In this document: piece by piece, positions 44,353 to 55,800 of the stretch
Layout: each line of letters starts with the position of its first letter
Position numbering within the stretch: position 1 is the stretch's first letter
Origin: Pseudonocardia sp. TRM90224
Lineage (GTDB): Bacteria; Actinomycetota; Actinomycetes; Mycobacteriales; Pseudonocardiaceae
DNA length: 64,000 nucleotides
Reading direction: 5' to 3'
Assembly (NCBI RefSeq): GCF_021245725.1
Contig: NZ_JAJGSX010000021.1
Span: 1-64,000, forward strand
Notes under the pieces: generated by a model
Database searches by the model: none
What the model saw: only the letters and a program-made list of their open reading frames with translations
Told to the model about the DNA's origin: nothing
Program-made: the position numbers and the translations under genes

Positions 44353-45391
44353 CCGCCGCGGTGCTGTCGCGCACGACCAGCCGGGTGGGCAGCGTCAGGT
44401 GCCGCACCTTGGCCGGTGTGCCGCCGGCGAGGTTCGAGCGGTGGCGGCGCACGGCCTCGGTGAGCGCGTTCGCCGCCGCGCGACCCTTGCCGGCGACGTC
44501 CTGGTCGACGGTGGTCAGCGCGGGCCGCAGCCGGGTGGCGAGCGGGTTGTCGTCGAACCCGACGATCGAGAGGTCGCCGGGGATCGAGAGCCCGAGGTCG
44601 TCGGCGGCGAGCATCGCGCCTGCGGCGATGGCGTCGGAGAAGCAGAGCAGCGCGGTCGGGCGGTCGCGGGCGAGCATCTTCTTCGCGAGCTCGTAGCCCT
44701 CGTCCTGATTGCAGTGCTTCGACTGCGCGACCGTCACCGTCACACCGGCCGGTTCCAGCGCGTCGAGCCAGCCGAGCCGGCGCTGGCGCGATGAGTGCCA
44801 GTCGTTCAGGCGGGTGGTGCTCTCCTCGTCGCCGACGTTGAGCAGCCCGACGCGCCGGTGCCCGAGGTCGACGAGGTGCTGCGCTGCGGCCCTGGCGCCC
44901 CCGCGGTCGTCGACGTTGACGCTCGGGATGCCGCTCACCGGAGCCTGGTCGACGAAGACCAGCGGCAGACCGCGCCGGCGCAGCCAGTCGAGCGCCGGGG
45001 AGTCCGCCCGGCACGAGTAGACGAGCGCCCCGTCGATCGCGACGTCCCTGGCCGGCACGATCGGGCCGGGCTCCGTCGCCGGCAGCAGGGTGAGCGCCAA
45101 CCCGCTCGGGGTCAGCTCGTCCGCGATCGCCGCCAGGAACGCGGTGGAGATCTCGTCGGTGAACGCGTGCCGCAACGACTCGGTGAGCAGGATGCCGACC
45201 GTGCCGGTGGTGCCGCGGGCGAGGGTCCGCGCGGCCGGGTCGGGCCCGACGTACCCGAGCTCGGCCGCCACGGCGAGGATGCGTTCGCGCAGCTGTGCCG
45301 AGAGCTGGTCAGGGCGGGAGAACGCGTTCGAGACGGTCATGGAGCTGACCCCGACCTTCTCGGCCACCGTCTTGAGCGTCACCCGTCCCAT
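44339..45391 (-). CDS. LacI-family transcriptional regulator, probably of the Ugp-type operon
   Basis: A 350-residue regulator with helix-turn-helix VTLKTVAEKVGVSSMTVSNAF and hinge YVGPDPAARTLARGTTGTVG. Its periplasmic-binding-like domain starts at about residue 62. It lies downstream of a 73-residue gene on the same strand, 13 bp away. The promoter region of that gene holds a perfect LacI-type palindrome, and the sugar-type ABC operon starts about 140 bp away in the opposite direction. The start at 45391 avoids the long Arg-rich extension of the open frame. Confidence 0.87.
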   Translation of the reverse strand: MGRVTLKTVAEKVGVSSMTVSNAFSRPDQLSAQLRERILAVAAELGYVGPDPAARTLARGTTGTVGILLTESLRHAFTDEISTAFLAAIADELTPSGLALTLLPATEPGPIVPARDVAIDGALVYSCRADSPALDWLRRRGLPLVFVDQAPVSGIPSVNVDDRGGARAAAQHLVDLGHRRVGLLNVGDEESTTRLNDWHSSRQRRLGWLDALEPAGVTVTVAQSKHCNQDEGYELAKKMLARDRPTALLCFSDAIAAGAMLAADDLGLSIPGDLSIVGFDDNPLATRLRPALTTVDQDVAGKGRAAANALTEAVRRHRSNLAGGTPAKVRHLTLPTRLVVRDSTAAVTPR

Positions 45392-45404
45392 CGCGCCGCC
45401 CACG

Positions 45405-45626
45405 CTACCTCGCCGGCACGCATCCCGACGGGGTGCGTGCCGGCGGCGCGACGGCCTGCGACGCGCGCAGCAGCAGCCCGGCCAGCGCGGCGCGTGCCTC
45501 GTGGAGCGCAGCCCTCGTCCGCGGCGCCCGCTCGACCTCCGGCACCGCGGGCGCATCGGGCCGGACCTCGTCGAACGCCGACCTCACCGACTGTGTCGCG
45601 AGGAACATTCCGAGCTGCGAGTCCAT
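45405..45626 (-). CDS. 73-residue conserved-looking small protein upstream of LacI
   Basis: The frame starts MDSQLGMFLATQSVRSAFDEV and continues with an Ala/Arg-rich helix to ASQAVAPP. Start at 45626 follows AGAGAGG with a gap of about 8 bases, a good site. A promoter and operator lie directly upstream. It ends 13 bp before lacI. The composition of the first half supports a real gene; the second half is low-complexity. No family was recognised. Confidence 0.5.
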   Translation of the reverse strand: MDSQLGMFLATQSVRSAFDEVRPDAPAVPEVERAPRTRAALHEARAALAGLLLRASQAVAPPARTPSGCVPAR

Positions 45627-45655
45627 GATCGAAACCTCTCTCCGTGGTAGCGGGT

Positions 45656-45694
45656 CTGTAGCGCTACAGTAAACTGCAGGTCTTTAGCGGTCAA
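45656..45694 (-). promoter_or_regulatory. LacI-type operator overlapping a promoter
   Basis: The perfect 14-bp palindrome CTGTAGCGCTACAG covers 45656-45669. On the minus strand TTGACC at 45694-45689 and TACTGT at 45671-45666 are 17 bp apart, so the operator overlaps the -10 box and start point of the small gene and lacI. The central CG of the palindrome is typical of LacI-family sites. The divergent ABC operon could be controlled from the same site. Confidence 0.65.
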
Positions 45695-45808
45695 GCGCAT
45701 TTTGTCCAGTCCTTTTGTTGTCGGTCCGTAATCCTGCGGATCATCGGCCGTACACATTCACCTGAGAGGTTCCCGCTCGGTCAGGGCACGGTGAGCTGGG
45801 AGGACGGT

Positions 45809-46711
45809 TTGGCGGCAACGACGCGGCGCCGGTTCGGGCAACGCGAGCGGCACGACTTCCTGGTGTTCCTGGCGTTGGCGGCGCCGAACATCCTGCTCAT
45901 CGTCGCGTTCACCTACCGCCCGGTGCTGAACAACATCTACTTCTCGACGCTGGACTGGACGCTCGGCGCGGCGACGGCCGTGCAGGTCGGCTTCGGCAAC
46001 TACGTCGAGTTCTTCACCTCGTCCGACTTCACCCAGGTGGCGACGGTGACGGCGGTGTTCACCGCGGCCACGGTCGGCGGCTCGATGGTGCTCGGCCTGC
46101 TCGTGGCGCTCGCGCTGCACCGCAGGATGCCCGGCTCCGGCTTCGCGAGGGCCGCGGTGTTCTCGCCCTACGTGCTCTCGGGCGTGGGAGTCGGGCTGGT
46201 CTGGCTCTTCATCTTCGACCCGGTGATCGGCGTGCTCGCCGGGCTGTTGCGCATGATCGGACTGCCGAGCCCGCAGTGGTTCAACGACCCGTCGCTGGCG
46301 CTCGCGATGGTGATCATCGTCTACATCTGGAAGAACGTCGGCTACGCCGCGGTGATCTACCTGGCCGGGCTGCAGGCCATCCCGCAGGACCTGCGTGAGG
46401 CCATCGCCCTGGACGGGGCCGGCCCGTGGCGGACGTTCCGCTCGCTGGTGCTGCCGCTGCTCTCGCCGACCACGTTCTTCCTGCTGATCACGAGCGTGCT
46501 CAGCTCGCTGCAGGCCTTCGACATCATCCGGATCATGACGCCGCTCGGTACCGGCACCACCACCCTGATCTACGAGGCGTACCTGCAGGCGTTCGGGGGC
46601 TACAACCGCGCCGGCTACTCGGCGACGGTGTCGACGGTGCTGTTCGCGCTGCTCGTCGTGCTGACACTGGTGCAGGTGCTCGTACTGGAGAGGCGGGTGC
46701 ACTACCGGTGA
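45809..46711 (+). CDS. Carbohydrate/glycerol-phosphate ABC permease (UgpA-like)
   Basis: A protein of about 300 residues with six helices and the BPD_transp_1 EAA loop (QDLREAIALDGAGPWRTFRSLVLPLL, split). TTG 45809 follows GGGAGGA with a 4-base gap and is preferred; GTG 45791 would add six residues. With the following permease and the Tat-type binding protein, it forms an importer of the CUT1 type. No ATPase is encoded, so a shared ATPase such as MsiK from elsewhere is expected, as in many actinobacteria. Confidence 0.87.
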   Translation: MAATTRRRFGQRERHDFLVFLALAAPNILLIVAFTYRPVLNNIYFSTLDWTLGAATAVQVGFGNYVEFFTSSDFTQVATVTAVFTAATVGGSMVLGLLVALALHRRMPGSGFARAAVFSPYVLSGVGVGLVWLFIFDPVIGVLAGLLRMIGLPSPQWFNDPSLALAMVIIVYIWKNVGYAAVIYLAGLQAIPQDLREAIALDGAGPWRTFRSLVLPLLSPTTFFLLITSVLSSLQAFDIIRIMTPLGTGTTTLIYEAYLQAFGGYNRAGYSATVSTVLFALLVVLTLVQVLVLERRVHYR

Positions 46712-47601
46712 CCACGACCGTCGTACAGCCGCCGGCGCCGCCCACCGCCCCGGTCGCGCATCCGCTGGCGCCGCGCAACCTGGTGGCGGCGGCCGTCAGC
46801 GCGTACATCCCGCTCGTGCTGGCGGTCGCGCTCGTCGCGCTCCCGCTGCTCTGGATGCTGCTCTCGTCGTTCAAGACACCGAGCGAGCTGATCACCACCG
46901 ACGTCCGGCTGTTCCCGAGCAGCCTCGCGCCGGACAACTACGTCGCGGCCGCCGAGAAGGTGCCGTTCCTGCGGCTGTTCCTGAACTCGACGATCGTCAC
47001 CGTCGTCGGCGCGGCGATCAAGGTCGCGCTCGCGATCTGCACGGCGTACGCGCTGGTGTTCGTCCGGTTCCCGGCGAAGAACCTGATCTTCGCCGGCATT
47101 CTCGCGACGCTGATGGTGCCGCCGCAGGTGTCGCTGCTTCCCAACTACCTGCTGGTCAGCGGGCTGGGTGGGGCGGACACGTACTGGGGGATCATCCTGC
47201 CGGGCCTCGGCACGGGCTTCGGCACGTTCCTGCTGCGCCAGCACTTCATGACGCTGCCGATGTCGATCCTCGAGGCGGCCGAGATCGACGGCGCCGGGCA
47301 CTGGCGGCGGCTGGTGAACATCGTCGTCCCGATCTCGGCGCCGAGCATCGCGACCGTCGCGCTGGTCAGCATCGTCTTCGAGTGGAACGACTACCTCTGG
47401 CCGCTGGTGATCGTCAGCAACCCGGAGATGATGACCTTGCCGGTCGGGCTGACGCTGCTGGTCAACAGCGAGAGCGGGGCCGACGCGTACGGGCTGCTGA
47501 TGGCCGGCTCCGTCGCGGTCATCGTGCCCGTGCTGATCGTCTTCACGGCCCTGCAGCGCTACATCATCGCCGGGCTCACCCAGGGCGCGGTCAAGGACTG
47601 A
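46708..47601 (+). CDS. Carbohydrate/glycerol-phosphate ABC permease (UgpE-like)
   Basis: A 297-residue permease with a Pro-rich N-terminus, six helices and an EAA loop (ILEAAEIDGAGHWRRLVNIVVP). It starts with GTG in the stop of the preceding gene (GTGA). The C-terminus ALQRYIIAGLTQGAVK is typical of the MalG/UgpE class. It pairs with the UgpA-like subunit. Confidence 0.88.
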   Translation: MTTTVVQPPAPPTAPVAHPLAPRNLVAAAVSAYIPLVLAVALVALPLLWMLLSSFKTPSELITTDVRLFPSSLAPDNYVAAAEKVPFLRLFLNSTIVTVVGAAIKVALAICTAYALVFVRFPAKNLIFAGILATLMVPPQVSLLPNYLLVSGLGGADTYWGIILPGLGTGFGTFLLRQHFMTLPMSILEAAEIDGAGHWRRLVNIVVPISAPSIATVALVSIVFEWNDYLWPLVIVSNPEMMTLPVGLTLLVNSESGADAYGLLMAGSVAVIVPVLIVFTALQRYIIAGLTQGAVKD

Positions 47602-47633
47602 ACCCCCCCACCCAGAAACCGAAGGGCGTTTCC

Positions 47634-48980
47634 GTGACCACTCAGTACGTCGACCGGCGCGGCTTCCTGCGCATCGCGGGCGCCGCCGGTATCACCGCCG
47701 CTCTCGCCGCGTGCGGAGGGCCGACGACGACGGCACCCGGCGCCGGCCCGGCCGCCCCGGAGCAGCTCGACTACACGGGGGTGAAGCCCGCGCCCGAGAT
47801 CACCTTCTGGTCGAACAACCCCGGCGGCTCGCAGGCCGTCACCCAGCAGATCATCGACGCCTTCCACGCCTCGCAGAAGGACATCAAGGTCTCGCTCGTC
47901 TCGGCGGGCAAGGACTACGAGGAGATCGCGCAGAAGTTCCAGACCGCGCAGACCGGCGGCGCGCTGCCCGACCTCGTCGTGCTCTCCGACGTGTGGTGGT
48001 TCCGCTACAAGATGCTCGGCTCGATCATCCCGCTCGACGCGCTGATCTCGGCCGTCGGCATCGAGACCGCCGACTACCGTCAGCAGCTGCTGGCCGACTA
48101 CCAGTACGGCGACGCGCAGTGGGCGCTGCCGTGGGCGCGCTCCACGCCGCTCTTCTACTACAACAAGGCGCACTGGGCGGCCGCCGGGCTGCCCGACCGG
48201 GCGCCGGCGACGTGGGCGGAGTTCGCCGAGTGGGCGCCGAAGCTGCAGGCGGCCAACGCCGGTCTGCAGCACCCGTTCCAGCTCCCCGCGCTCGCCGGGT
48301 ACGCGGGGTGGACCTTCCAGAACGTGCTCTGGGGCCACGGCGGCGGCTGGAGCAAGGACTTCGACGTCACGTGCGACAGCCCGGAGTCGGTCAGCGCCAT
48401 CCGCTTCCTGCAGGACGCCGTCTACACCGGCAAGTGGGCCGGCGTGGCCAGCAAGGACTCCGCGGACGACCTCTCCGCCGGCGCGGTCAGCGCCACCGTC
48501 AGCTCGACGGGCAGCCTCGTCGGGATCCTGAAGGCGGCGAAGTTCGACGTCGGCGCGGGCTTCCTGCCCGGCGGCCCCGCCGCGACGTCACCGGTCTGCC
48601 CGACCGGCGGCGCCGGGGTCGGCATCCCGAAGGCGATCAGCAAGGAGCGCCAGCTCGCCGCAGCGACGTTCCTCAAGTTCCTCACCTCGCCGGAGAACAC
48701 CGTGACGTTCGCGGGCGCGACCGGCTACATGCCCGTCCGGACGTCCGCCGACACGGCCGGGCTGATCGCGAAGTCGCCGCTCAGCAAGATCGCGATCGAC
48801 CAGCTGGCCGTGACCCGCGTCCAGGACCGGGCCAGGGTGTTCTTCCCCGGCGCCGACCAGGAGATGGCCAAGACCTGCGCGAAGATCCTCACCCAGCAGG
48901 CCGACGTCGCCACCGAGCTCGCGGCGCTGAAGACCACCCTCACCGGCATCTTCGACCGTGAGGTCAAGCCACGCATCTAG
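47634..48980 (+). CDS. Extracellular solute-binding lipoprotein (UgpB-like), Tat signal
   Basis: A 448-residue binding protein of family 1. The signal has the twin-arginine motif DRRGFLRIAG and the lipobox LAAC, so it is folded before export and then anchored. The mature part carries TFWSNNPGGSQAVTQQIIDAF and TPLFYYNKAHWAAAGLP, as in UgpB-like glycerol-3-phosphate binders. GTG 47634 follows GAAGGG. It is 32 bp after the permease and closes the operon. The substrate is probably a glycerol phosphate or sugar. A P2 element lies 44 bp downstream. Confidence 0.9.
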   Translation: MTTQYVDRRGFLRIAGAAGITAALAACGGPTTTAPGAGPAAPEQLDYTGVKPAPEITFWSNNPGGSQAVTQQIIDAFHASQKDIKVSLVSAGKDYEEIAQKFQTAQTGGALPDLVVLSDVWWFRYKMLGSIIPLDALISAVGIETADYRQQLLADYQYGDAQWALPWARSTPLFYYNKAHWAAAGLPDRAPATWAEFAEWAPKLQAANAGLQHPFQLPALAGYAGWTFQNVLWGHGGGWSKDFDVTCDSPESVSAIRFLQDAVYTGKWAGVASKDSADDLSAGAVSATVSSTGSLVGILKAAKFDVGAGFLPGGPAATSPVCPTGGAGVGIPKAISKERQLAAATFLKFLTSPENTVTFAGATGYMPVRTSADTAGLIAKSPLSKIAIDQLAVTRVQDRARVFFPGADQEMAKTCAKILTQQADVATELAALKTTLTGIFDREVKPRI

Positions 48981-49024
48981 ACCCGGGGAAGTTGGCGCTT
49001 GGTGGTCCCGCAGACACGAAAGGT

Positions 49025-49084
49025 CCCCACCGTTTTGCCTACTTGCACAACCCCAGGGCCGTGCAGGTTGGCAAAACGGTGGGG
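49025..49084. repeat. P2 palindromic element, subtype A, copy 2
   Basis: Arms CCCCACCGTTTTGCC and GGCAAAACGGTGGGG with the same inner stem and loop as at 14014-14073; the two 60-bp copies differ at one base. It lies between the convergent UgpB-like and ABC-F genes and ends 5 bp before the ABC-F stop, a position fit for a two-way terminator. Confidence 0.88.
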
Positions 49085-49089
49085 AAGCT

Positions 49090-50727
<1,638 letters not shown>

Positions 50728-50897
50728 GGTTGTTCCACCATCTCGGGAGTGAATGACCAGATGTCACCGAGTGGGAGCGCGCACGCGTCAGCGCCGCCGG
50801 AGCTCCCGAGAGGCGGTATCAGAGAAAGAACAACATGCCTGGCACGTGGTTCACCGTATCAAGCACGCCGTCGGGCAGCACTCGATATCGTTCGCCC

Positions 50898-51560
50898 ATG
50901 GATCCGGTCGACCCCGACGACCTCGACGACCCTGACGACGAGGCCGACGACGATCCCGCCGAGATCTACGAAGAGATCCTGGCGAGCCCCGGCGTTGTGT
51001 TCGAGCTGCTGGCGGGGAACGACTTGCTGCTGAGCGACGCGATCCGGCACTGGATGGATACCGGAGCCCGCGACCGGGCGGTGCGGCTGTTCACCGAGCT
51101 GGCCGAGGACGGCGGCAGGTACGTCGACAGGGATCGCGGCTACGCACGCGTGGTGCTGGCGCTGTTCGCGATCATCGAGAACCGACCCGCGGAGGCCGAC
51201 CAACAGCTGGCGGCGCTGGCGGCAGACCCGGACCTGGACGCCGACGAGTGCAGGATCGCGGCCGAGCAGCTCACCGCGAACGGTGATCCCAGGGGAGCAC
51301 TGGAATGGTACGACCGGCACGTCGCGCTGATCGGGCCCGAGCGGATCGCCGCGATGACCGGGCCCGACGGGTGGAAGGAAGCCCTCACCACCGCGGTGTT
51401 GGGGCGCTCGCAGCTGCGTCGGAAGCTCCGGGTGCCACCTGACGCGACGGACCGGATCGCAGTAGCGGCGCAGGTGCAGCTGATCCGCCGGTTCAAGGGC
51501 GACGAGGCGGCGAAAAGGACGCAGGAGCGCTGGTCGAGCGGGTGGATGCCCGAGGGCTGA
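50898..51560 (+). CDS. Acidic N-terminal, TPR-like protein of unknown function
   Basis: A 220-residue protein. The first 25 residues are mostly Asp, Pro and Glu (DPDDLDDPDDEADDDP). The rest is helical, with paired helices suggesting tetratricopeptide-like repeats (AEDGGRYVDRDRGYARVVLALFAII and ADQQLAALAADPDLDADECRIAAEQL in parts). ATG 50898 is favoured over 50835. It lies 80 bp before sbcD on the same strand, so it might be the first gene of that operon. A GATATC box close upstream could be part of a leaderless promoter. No family was recognised. Confidence 0.7.
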   Translation: MDPVDPDDLDDPDDEADDDPAEIYEEILASPGVVFELLAGNDLLLSDAIRHWMDTGARDRAVRLFTELAEDGGRYVDRDRGYARVVLALFAIIENRPAEADQQLAALAADPDLDADECRIAAEQLTANGDPRGALEWYDRHVALIGPERIAAMTGPDGWKEALTTAVLGRSQLRRKLRVPPDATDRIAVAAQVQLIRRFKGDEAAKRTQERWSSGWMPEG

Positions 51561-51640
51561 GTTCCGCTGAGGTCCGGGTCGACGAGTGTGCGGCGCGGCG
51601 GCGCGGCGCTGTCGGTGCCGCGACCTACGATGACGGCCTG

Positions 51641-52807
51641 ATGCGACTGTTGCACACCGCCGACTGGCACGTCGGCAAGACGCTCAAGGGCCACAGCCGG
51701 CTCGAGGAGCAGGAGCAGGTGCTCCGCGAGATCGTGGGGATCGCCCGCCGGCTCGAGGTCGACGCCGTGCTGATCGCCGGCGACCTGTACGACACGGCCG
51801 CGCCGTCCGCGCAGGCGCAGCAGCTGGTCGTGCGCACGCTGATGGCGCTGGCCGGCACCGGCGCCGAGGTGATCGCGATCGCCGGCAACCACGACCACGC
51901 GCAGACCCTCGACGCCTACCGGCCGCTGGCCAACGCCGCGGGAATCACGCTGGTCGGCTCGGTGCGCACCGCCGACAAGGGCGGGCTGGTCGAGTTCACC
52001 GCGCGCTCCTCGGGGGAGCGGGGCACGGTCGCGGTGCTGCCGTTCCTCTCGCAGCGCTACGCCGTGCGCGCCGCCGAGCTGATGACGAACACCCCGGCGC
52101 AGAACACCAGCGCCTACGACCAGCAGCTGCGCGACATCCTCGGCTCGCTGACCTCCGGGTTCGCCGACGACGCCGTCAACCTCGTGATGGCCCACCTCAC
52201 GGTCCTGAACGGGACGTTCGGCGGTGGGGAGCGGGCCGCGCAGTCGATCTTCGAGTACGCGGTGCCGGCGGCGATCTTCCCGATCGACGCGCACTACGTC
52301 GCGCTCGGGCACCTGCACCGCCGCCAGCAGATCGCCGCGCAGTGCCCGGTGCACTACAGCGGCTCGCCGCTGGCCGTCGACTTCGGCGAGCAGGACAACA
52401 CACCCGTCGTCACGCTCGTCGAGGCCGCGCCGGGCACGCCGGCGAGCGTCACCGACATCCCGATCACCGCCGGGCGCCGGCTGCGCACGTTGCGGGGCAC
52501 GGTCGCGGAACTGTCGGAGCTGGGTGAGACCGTCGGCGACGACTTCTTGCGGGTCTGGGTGAAGGAACCGGCCCGCGCCGGGCTGCGGGAGGAGGTGACG
52601 GCCTTGCTGCCCAACGCGCTCGAGGTGCGCATCGACCCCGAGTTCGCCGCGCCCGTCGAGTCGTCGCGGCCGTCCGGCGGCGGCGCCGAACGCAGCCCCA
52701 TCGACCTGTTCAAGGAGTACCTCGGCACCCGCTCGGTCGCCGACCAGCGCGTCGAGGAGCTGTTCCGGCGGCTGCACGAGCGCGTCACCGAGTCCGGGAG
52801 CGGCTGA
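51641..52807 (+). CDS. sbcD: SbcD (Mre11-like) exonuclease subunit
   Basis: A 388-residue metallophosphoesterase nuclease. All phosphoesterase motifs are present: HTADWHVGKT, AGDLYDT, AGNHDHAQT, MAHLT and GHLHRRQ. With SbcC it opens hairpins and trims double-strand DNA ends with manganese. Start at ATG 51641 places the first motif at residue 5, as expected. The stop shares a base with the sbcC ATG (TGATG). Confidence 0.94.
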   Translation: MRLLHTADWHVGKTLKGHSRLEEQEQVLREIVGIARRLEVDAVLIAGDLYDTAAPSAQAQQLVVRTLMALAGTGAEVIAIAGNHDHAQTLDAYRPLANAAGITLVGSVRTADKGGLVEFTARSSGERGTVAVLPFLSQRYAVRAAELMTNTPAQNTSAYDQQLRDILGSLTSGFADDAVNLVMAHLTVLNGTFGGGERAAQSIFEYAVPAAIFPIDAHYVALGHLHRRQQIAAQCPVHYSGSPLAVDFGEQDNTPVVTLVEAAPGTPASVTDIPITAGRRLRTLRGTVAELSELGETVGDDFLRVWVKEPARAGLREEVTALLPNALEVRIDPEFAAPVESSRPSGGGAERSPIDLFKEYLGTRSVADQRVEELFRRLHERVTESGSG

Positions 52808-55800
52808 TGCGTCCGGTGCTGCTGGAAATGGCGGGGTTCGCCGCCTTCCGCGAGCCCACCACCGTCGACTTCGTCGGTGCCGAGTACTTCGCGCTGGTCG
52901 GGCCGACGGGCGCCGGCAAGTCCACGGTGATCGACGCGATGACGTTCGCGCTCTACGGCTCGGTGCCGCGCTGGGACAACAGCCGCACGGTGTCGCTCGC
53001 ACTCGCCCCGACGGTCGGGCGGGGCACGGTCCGGCTGGTGTTCGACGTCGGCGGCGCCCGCTACGTCGTCGCCCGGGAGCTGCGGCGGGCGGCCAGCGGC
53101 AGCGTGTCGGTGCGCAGCGCCCGGTTGGAGCGGCTGCGCGACCCGGCCGGTCTCGGCGCGGTCGACGAGGAGACCGAGCCGCTCGCCGACGGCGCCGGCC
53201 CGACGACCACGGCCGTCGAGACGCTGCTCGGGCTGCCGTTCGGCGATTTCTGCACGTGTGTGGTGCTCCCGCAGGGCGAGTTCGCGGAGTTCCTCCACGC
53301 CGAGCCGCGCAAGCGCCAGGAGAAGCTGGTGCGCATCCTCGGGTTGGGCGTCTACGACGTCATCGCCCGCGAGGCCAACAGCGAGGCCGCCGCGGCGCGG
53401 CAGCGCGCGGAGGTGCTCACCGAGCAGCTCGACGCCTACGCCGACGCCACCGCGGAGGCCGAGCAGGTCGCGACCGCACGGGTCGTCGAGCTGGAGGCGT
53501 TGGTCGAGCGGGTCGGCGCGGCCGTGCCCGAGCTGGCGGCCGCGGCCACCGAGCTGCAGGCGGCGCAGGCCACCGTCGAGCGGCTGCGCGGCGAACGCGA
53601 CCGGCTCGCCGCGCTGCGCGCGCCCGACGGGCTGGCCGAGCTGGACGCCCGCCACCGCGGTGTCGCCGCGGAGCTGGAGCAGGCGGGGGACCGGGCGAGC
53701 GTCGCGGAGGAGGCCGACACCGCCGCGCGCGAGCTGCTGGCCGCCGCGCCGGCGCGGGGGCCGCTGGAGCAGGTGCGTCGCGAACGGGCCGAGCTCGCGG
53801 TGTGCGAGGCCGAGCTGCCGGGCGCGCGCGACCGCCGCGACAAGGCCCGTGCCGCGTTCGAGACGGCCGCGAGCGACGCTGCCGACGCGGGCGCGGCGGT
53901 CGAGGCGGCCCGGGCCGAGCGCGACGCCGCCACCGCGGCGGCGACGGCCGCGCGCGACACGGTCGCCGGGCTCGTCGCCGAGCGCGACGGCCTGCGGGGC
54001 CTGCACGTTCCCGCAGGTCTGGAGGCCGTCGACGGCCGCCGCTCCGGCGCGGCCCGCGCGCTGGAGCGGGCCGCCGCCGCGCTCGCCGGAGCCGAGATCG
54101 CCGATACGAACGCTCGCGAGGCGCTGGCCGCCGCGCCCGCCCGCGGCCCGCTGGAGGAGGCCCGCCGCGATCGCCGCGAGCTGGTGGCCGCCGAGGAGCA
54201 GCACCGGGTGGCCGTCGAGCGGGCCGGTGCGGCGCAGAAGGCAGCCGAGGCCGCGACGGCCGAGGTGACGGCCACACGCCACCGGCTCGACCATGCCCGT
54301 GAGCGCAACGCGGCCTCCGCGCGCGCCGGGTTGGCGGCGTCGCTGCGACCGGCGCTGGAGGTCGGGCACGCCTGCCCGGTCTGCGAGCAGACCGTCCAGG
54401 TGCTTCCCGCCGCGGCCCCGGATCCCGACCTCGAGGAGGCCGAGTCGGCCGTGCGCGAGGCGGAGGCCGCCCACGAGCAGGCGCGGCGCCGGGAGAGCGC
54501 CGCGGCGGCCGGGCAGGCGCAGGCCGTCGCCGAGGTCACCCGCCTCGCGTCGACGATCACCGGGCTGCGTTCCGCGCTGACCGGGGTCCTGCCTGATCAG
54601 GAGCCCGGCGCCGTGGTGACGTCCGCCGAGCTGGAGGCTGCGCTCGCCGCGCTCGATCGGCTCACCCAGCAGCTGGAGGAGACCGACACCGCAGTCCGCA
54701 AGGCCCGTCGTGGCCGCGAGGACGCCGCACGCGAGGCCGAGGCGGTGCGCGAGGAGGTTGCGGCGGCGACCGCGGGCCTGCGCGCGGCGCGCGACCCGCT
54801 GGTGCCGTTCGGGGCGCCCGCCGTCGAGGACGACGACGTGCTTGCCGGTTGGGGCGCGTTGGTCAGGTGGGCCCACGCCGAGGCGGAGGTCCGCGAGGCC
54901 GCGCTCCCGGAGGCCGGCAACGCCGTCACCACCGCGGAGCGCGCGCTCGCCGACGCCGAACGCGCGCTGCTCGCCGCCCAGCGCCGCGCGCAGGAGCGGC
55001 GCGAGGAGGAGACGGCAGCGGCGCGCACGGAACAGGAGGCGCGCGGCGTCGCCGAGCAGCTCGAACGCCGCTCGTCGGAGCTGCGGGCCGCGCTGGAGGG
55101 CGCCGTCACCGCCGAGGCAGCCGCGGCGGAGCTGGCACGGCTGGCGGAGCTGGAGTCGGCCGCCCGCAAGGCCGACGCCGCGTTGCGCGCGGCCCGGGCG
55201 GCCGCGCGCGCCGCGCAGCAGGCCGCCGCCGAGGTCGGGCAGCAGGTCGCGGCGGCGTGGCAGGCGTTGCGCCGCGCGCGCGACCCGCTCGTCGCGCTCG
55301 ATGCGCCGATCCTGGACGCGGGCGGGCCACTGCTCCCGGCATGGGAGACGCTCACGGCGTGGGCGGCAGGCGCGGCGAGCGCCCGCGCCGAGCAGCTCAC
55401 CGCGGCCGAGCAGGCTGCGACCGCCGGGCGCGAGGCACTGGCGGCCGCCGAGCGCCGGCTCGCCGACGACCTCGCCGCCCACGCGGTCGCTGCGGCCTCC
55501 CCGCTGGGCCGCACGGCGCTCCCGGCTGCCGTCGGGATGCTGGAACGGGCTCGCGGCCTGCGTGACCGGGTCGTCGAGCGGCGTGCTGCGGCCGCGACGA
55601 TCGCGGCCGATCGCGACGAGGCCGCTTCGGCGCAGCAGGTCGCGAAGATGCTGGGCAGCCTGCTGCGCTCCGACGGGTTCCCGCGCTGGCTGGTGGCCTC
55701 TGCGCTCGACGCGCTGGTCGCCGACGCCTCGGCGAGCCTCGCCGAGCTCTCCGGCGGGCAGTTCGAGCTCACCCACTCCGGCGGTGAGTTCCTCGTGATC

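Noticed and set aside
50835-50897. N-terminal extension of the acidic TPR-like protein
   Set aside because: The sequence before ATG 50898 has no binding site and unlike composition; the acidic start at 50898 is more natural.
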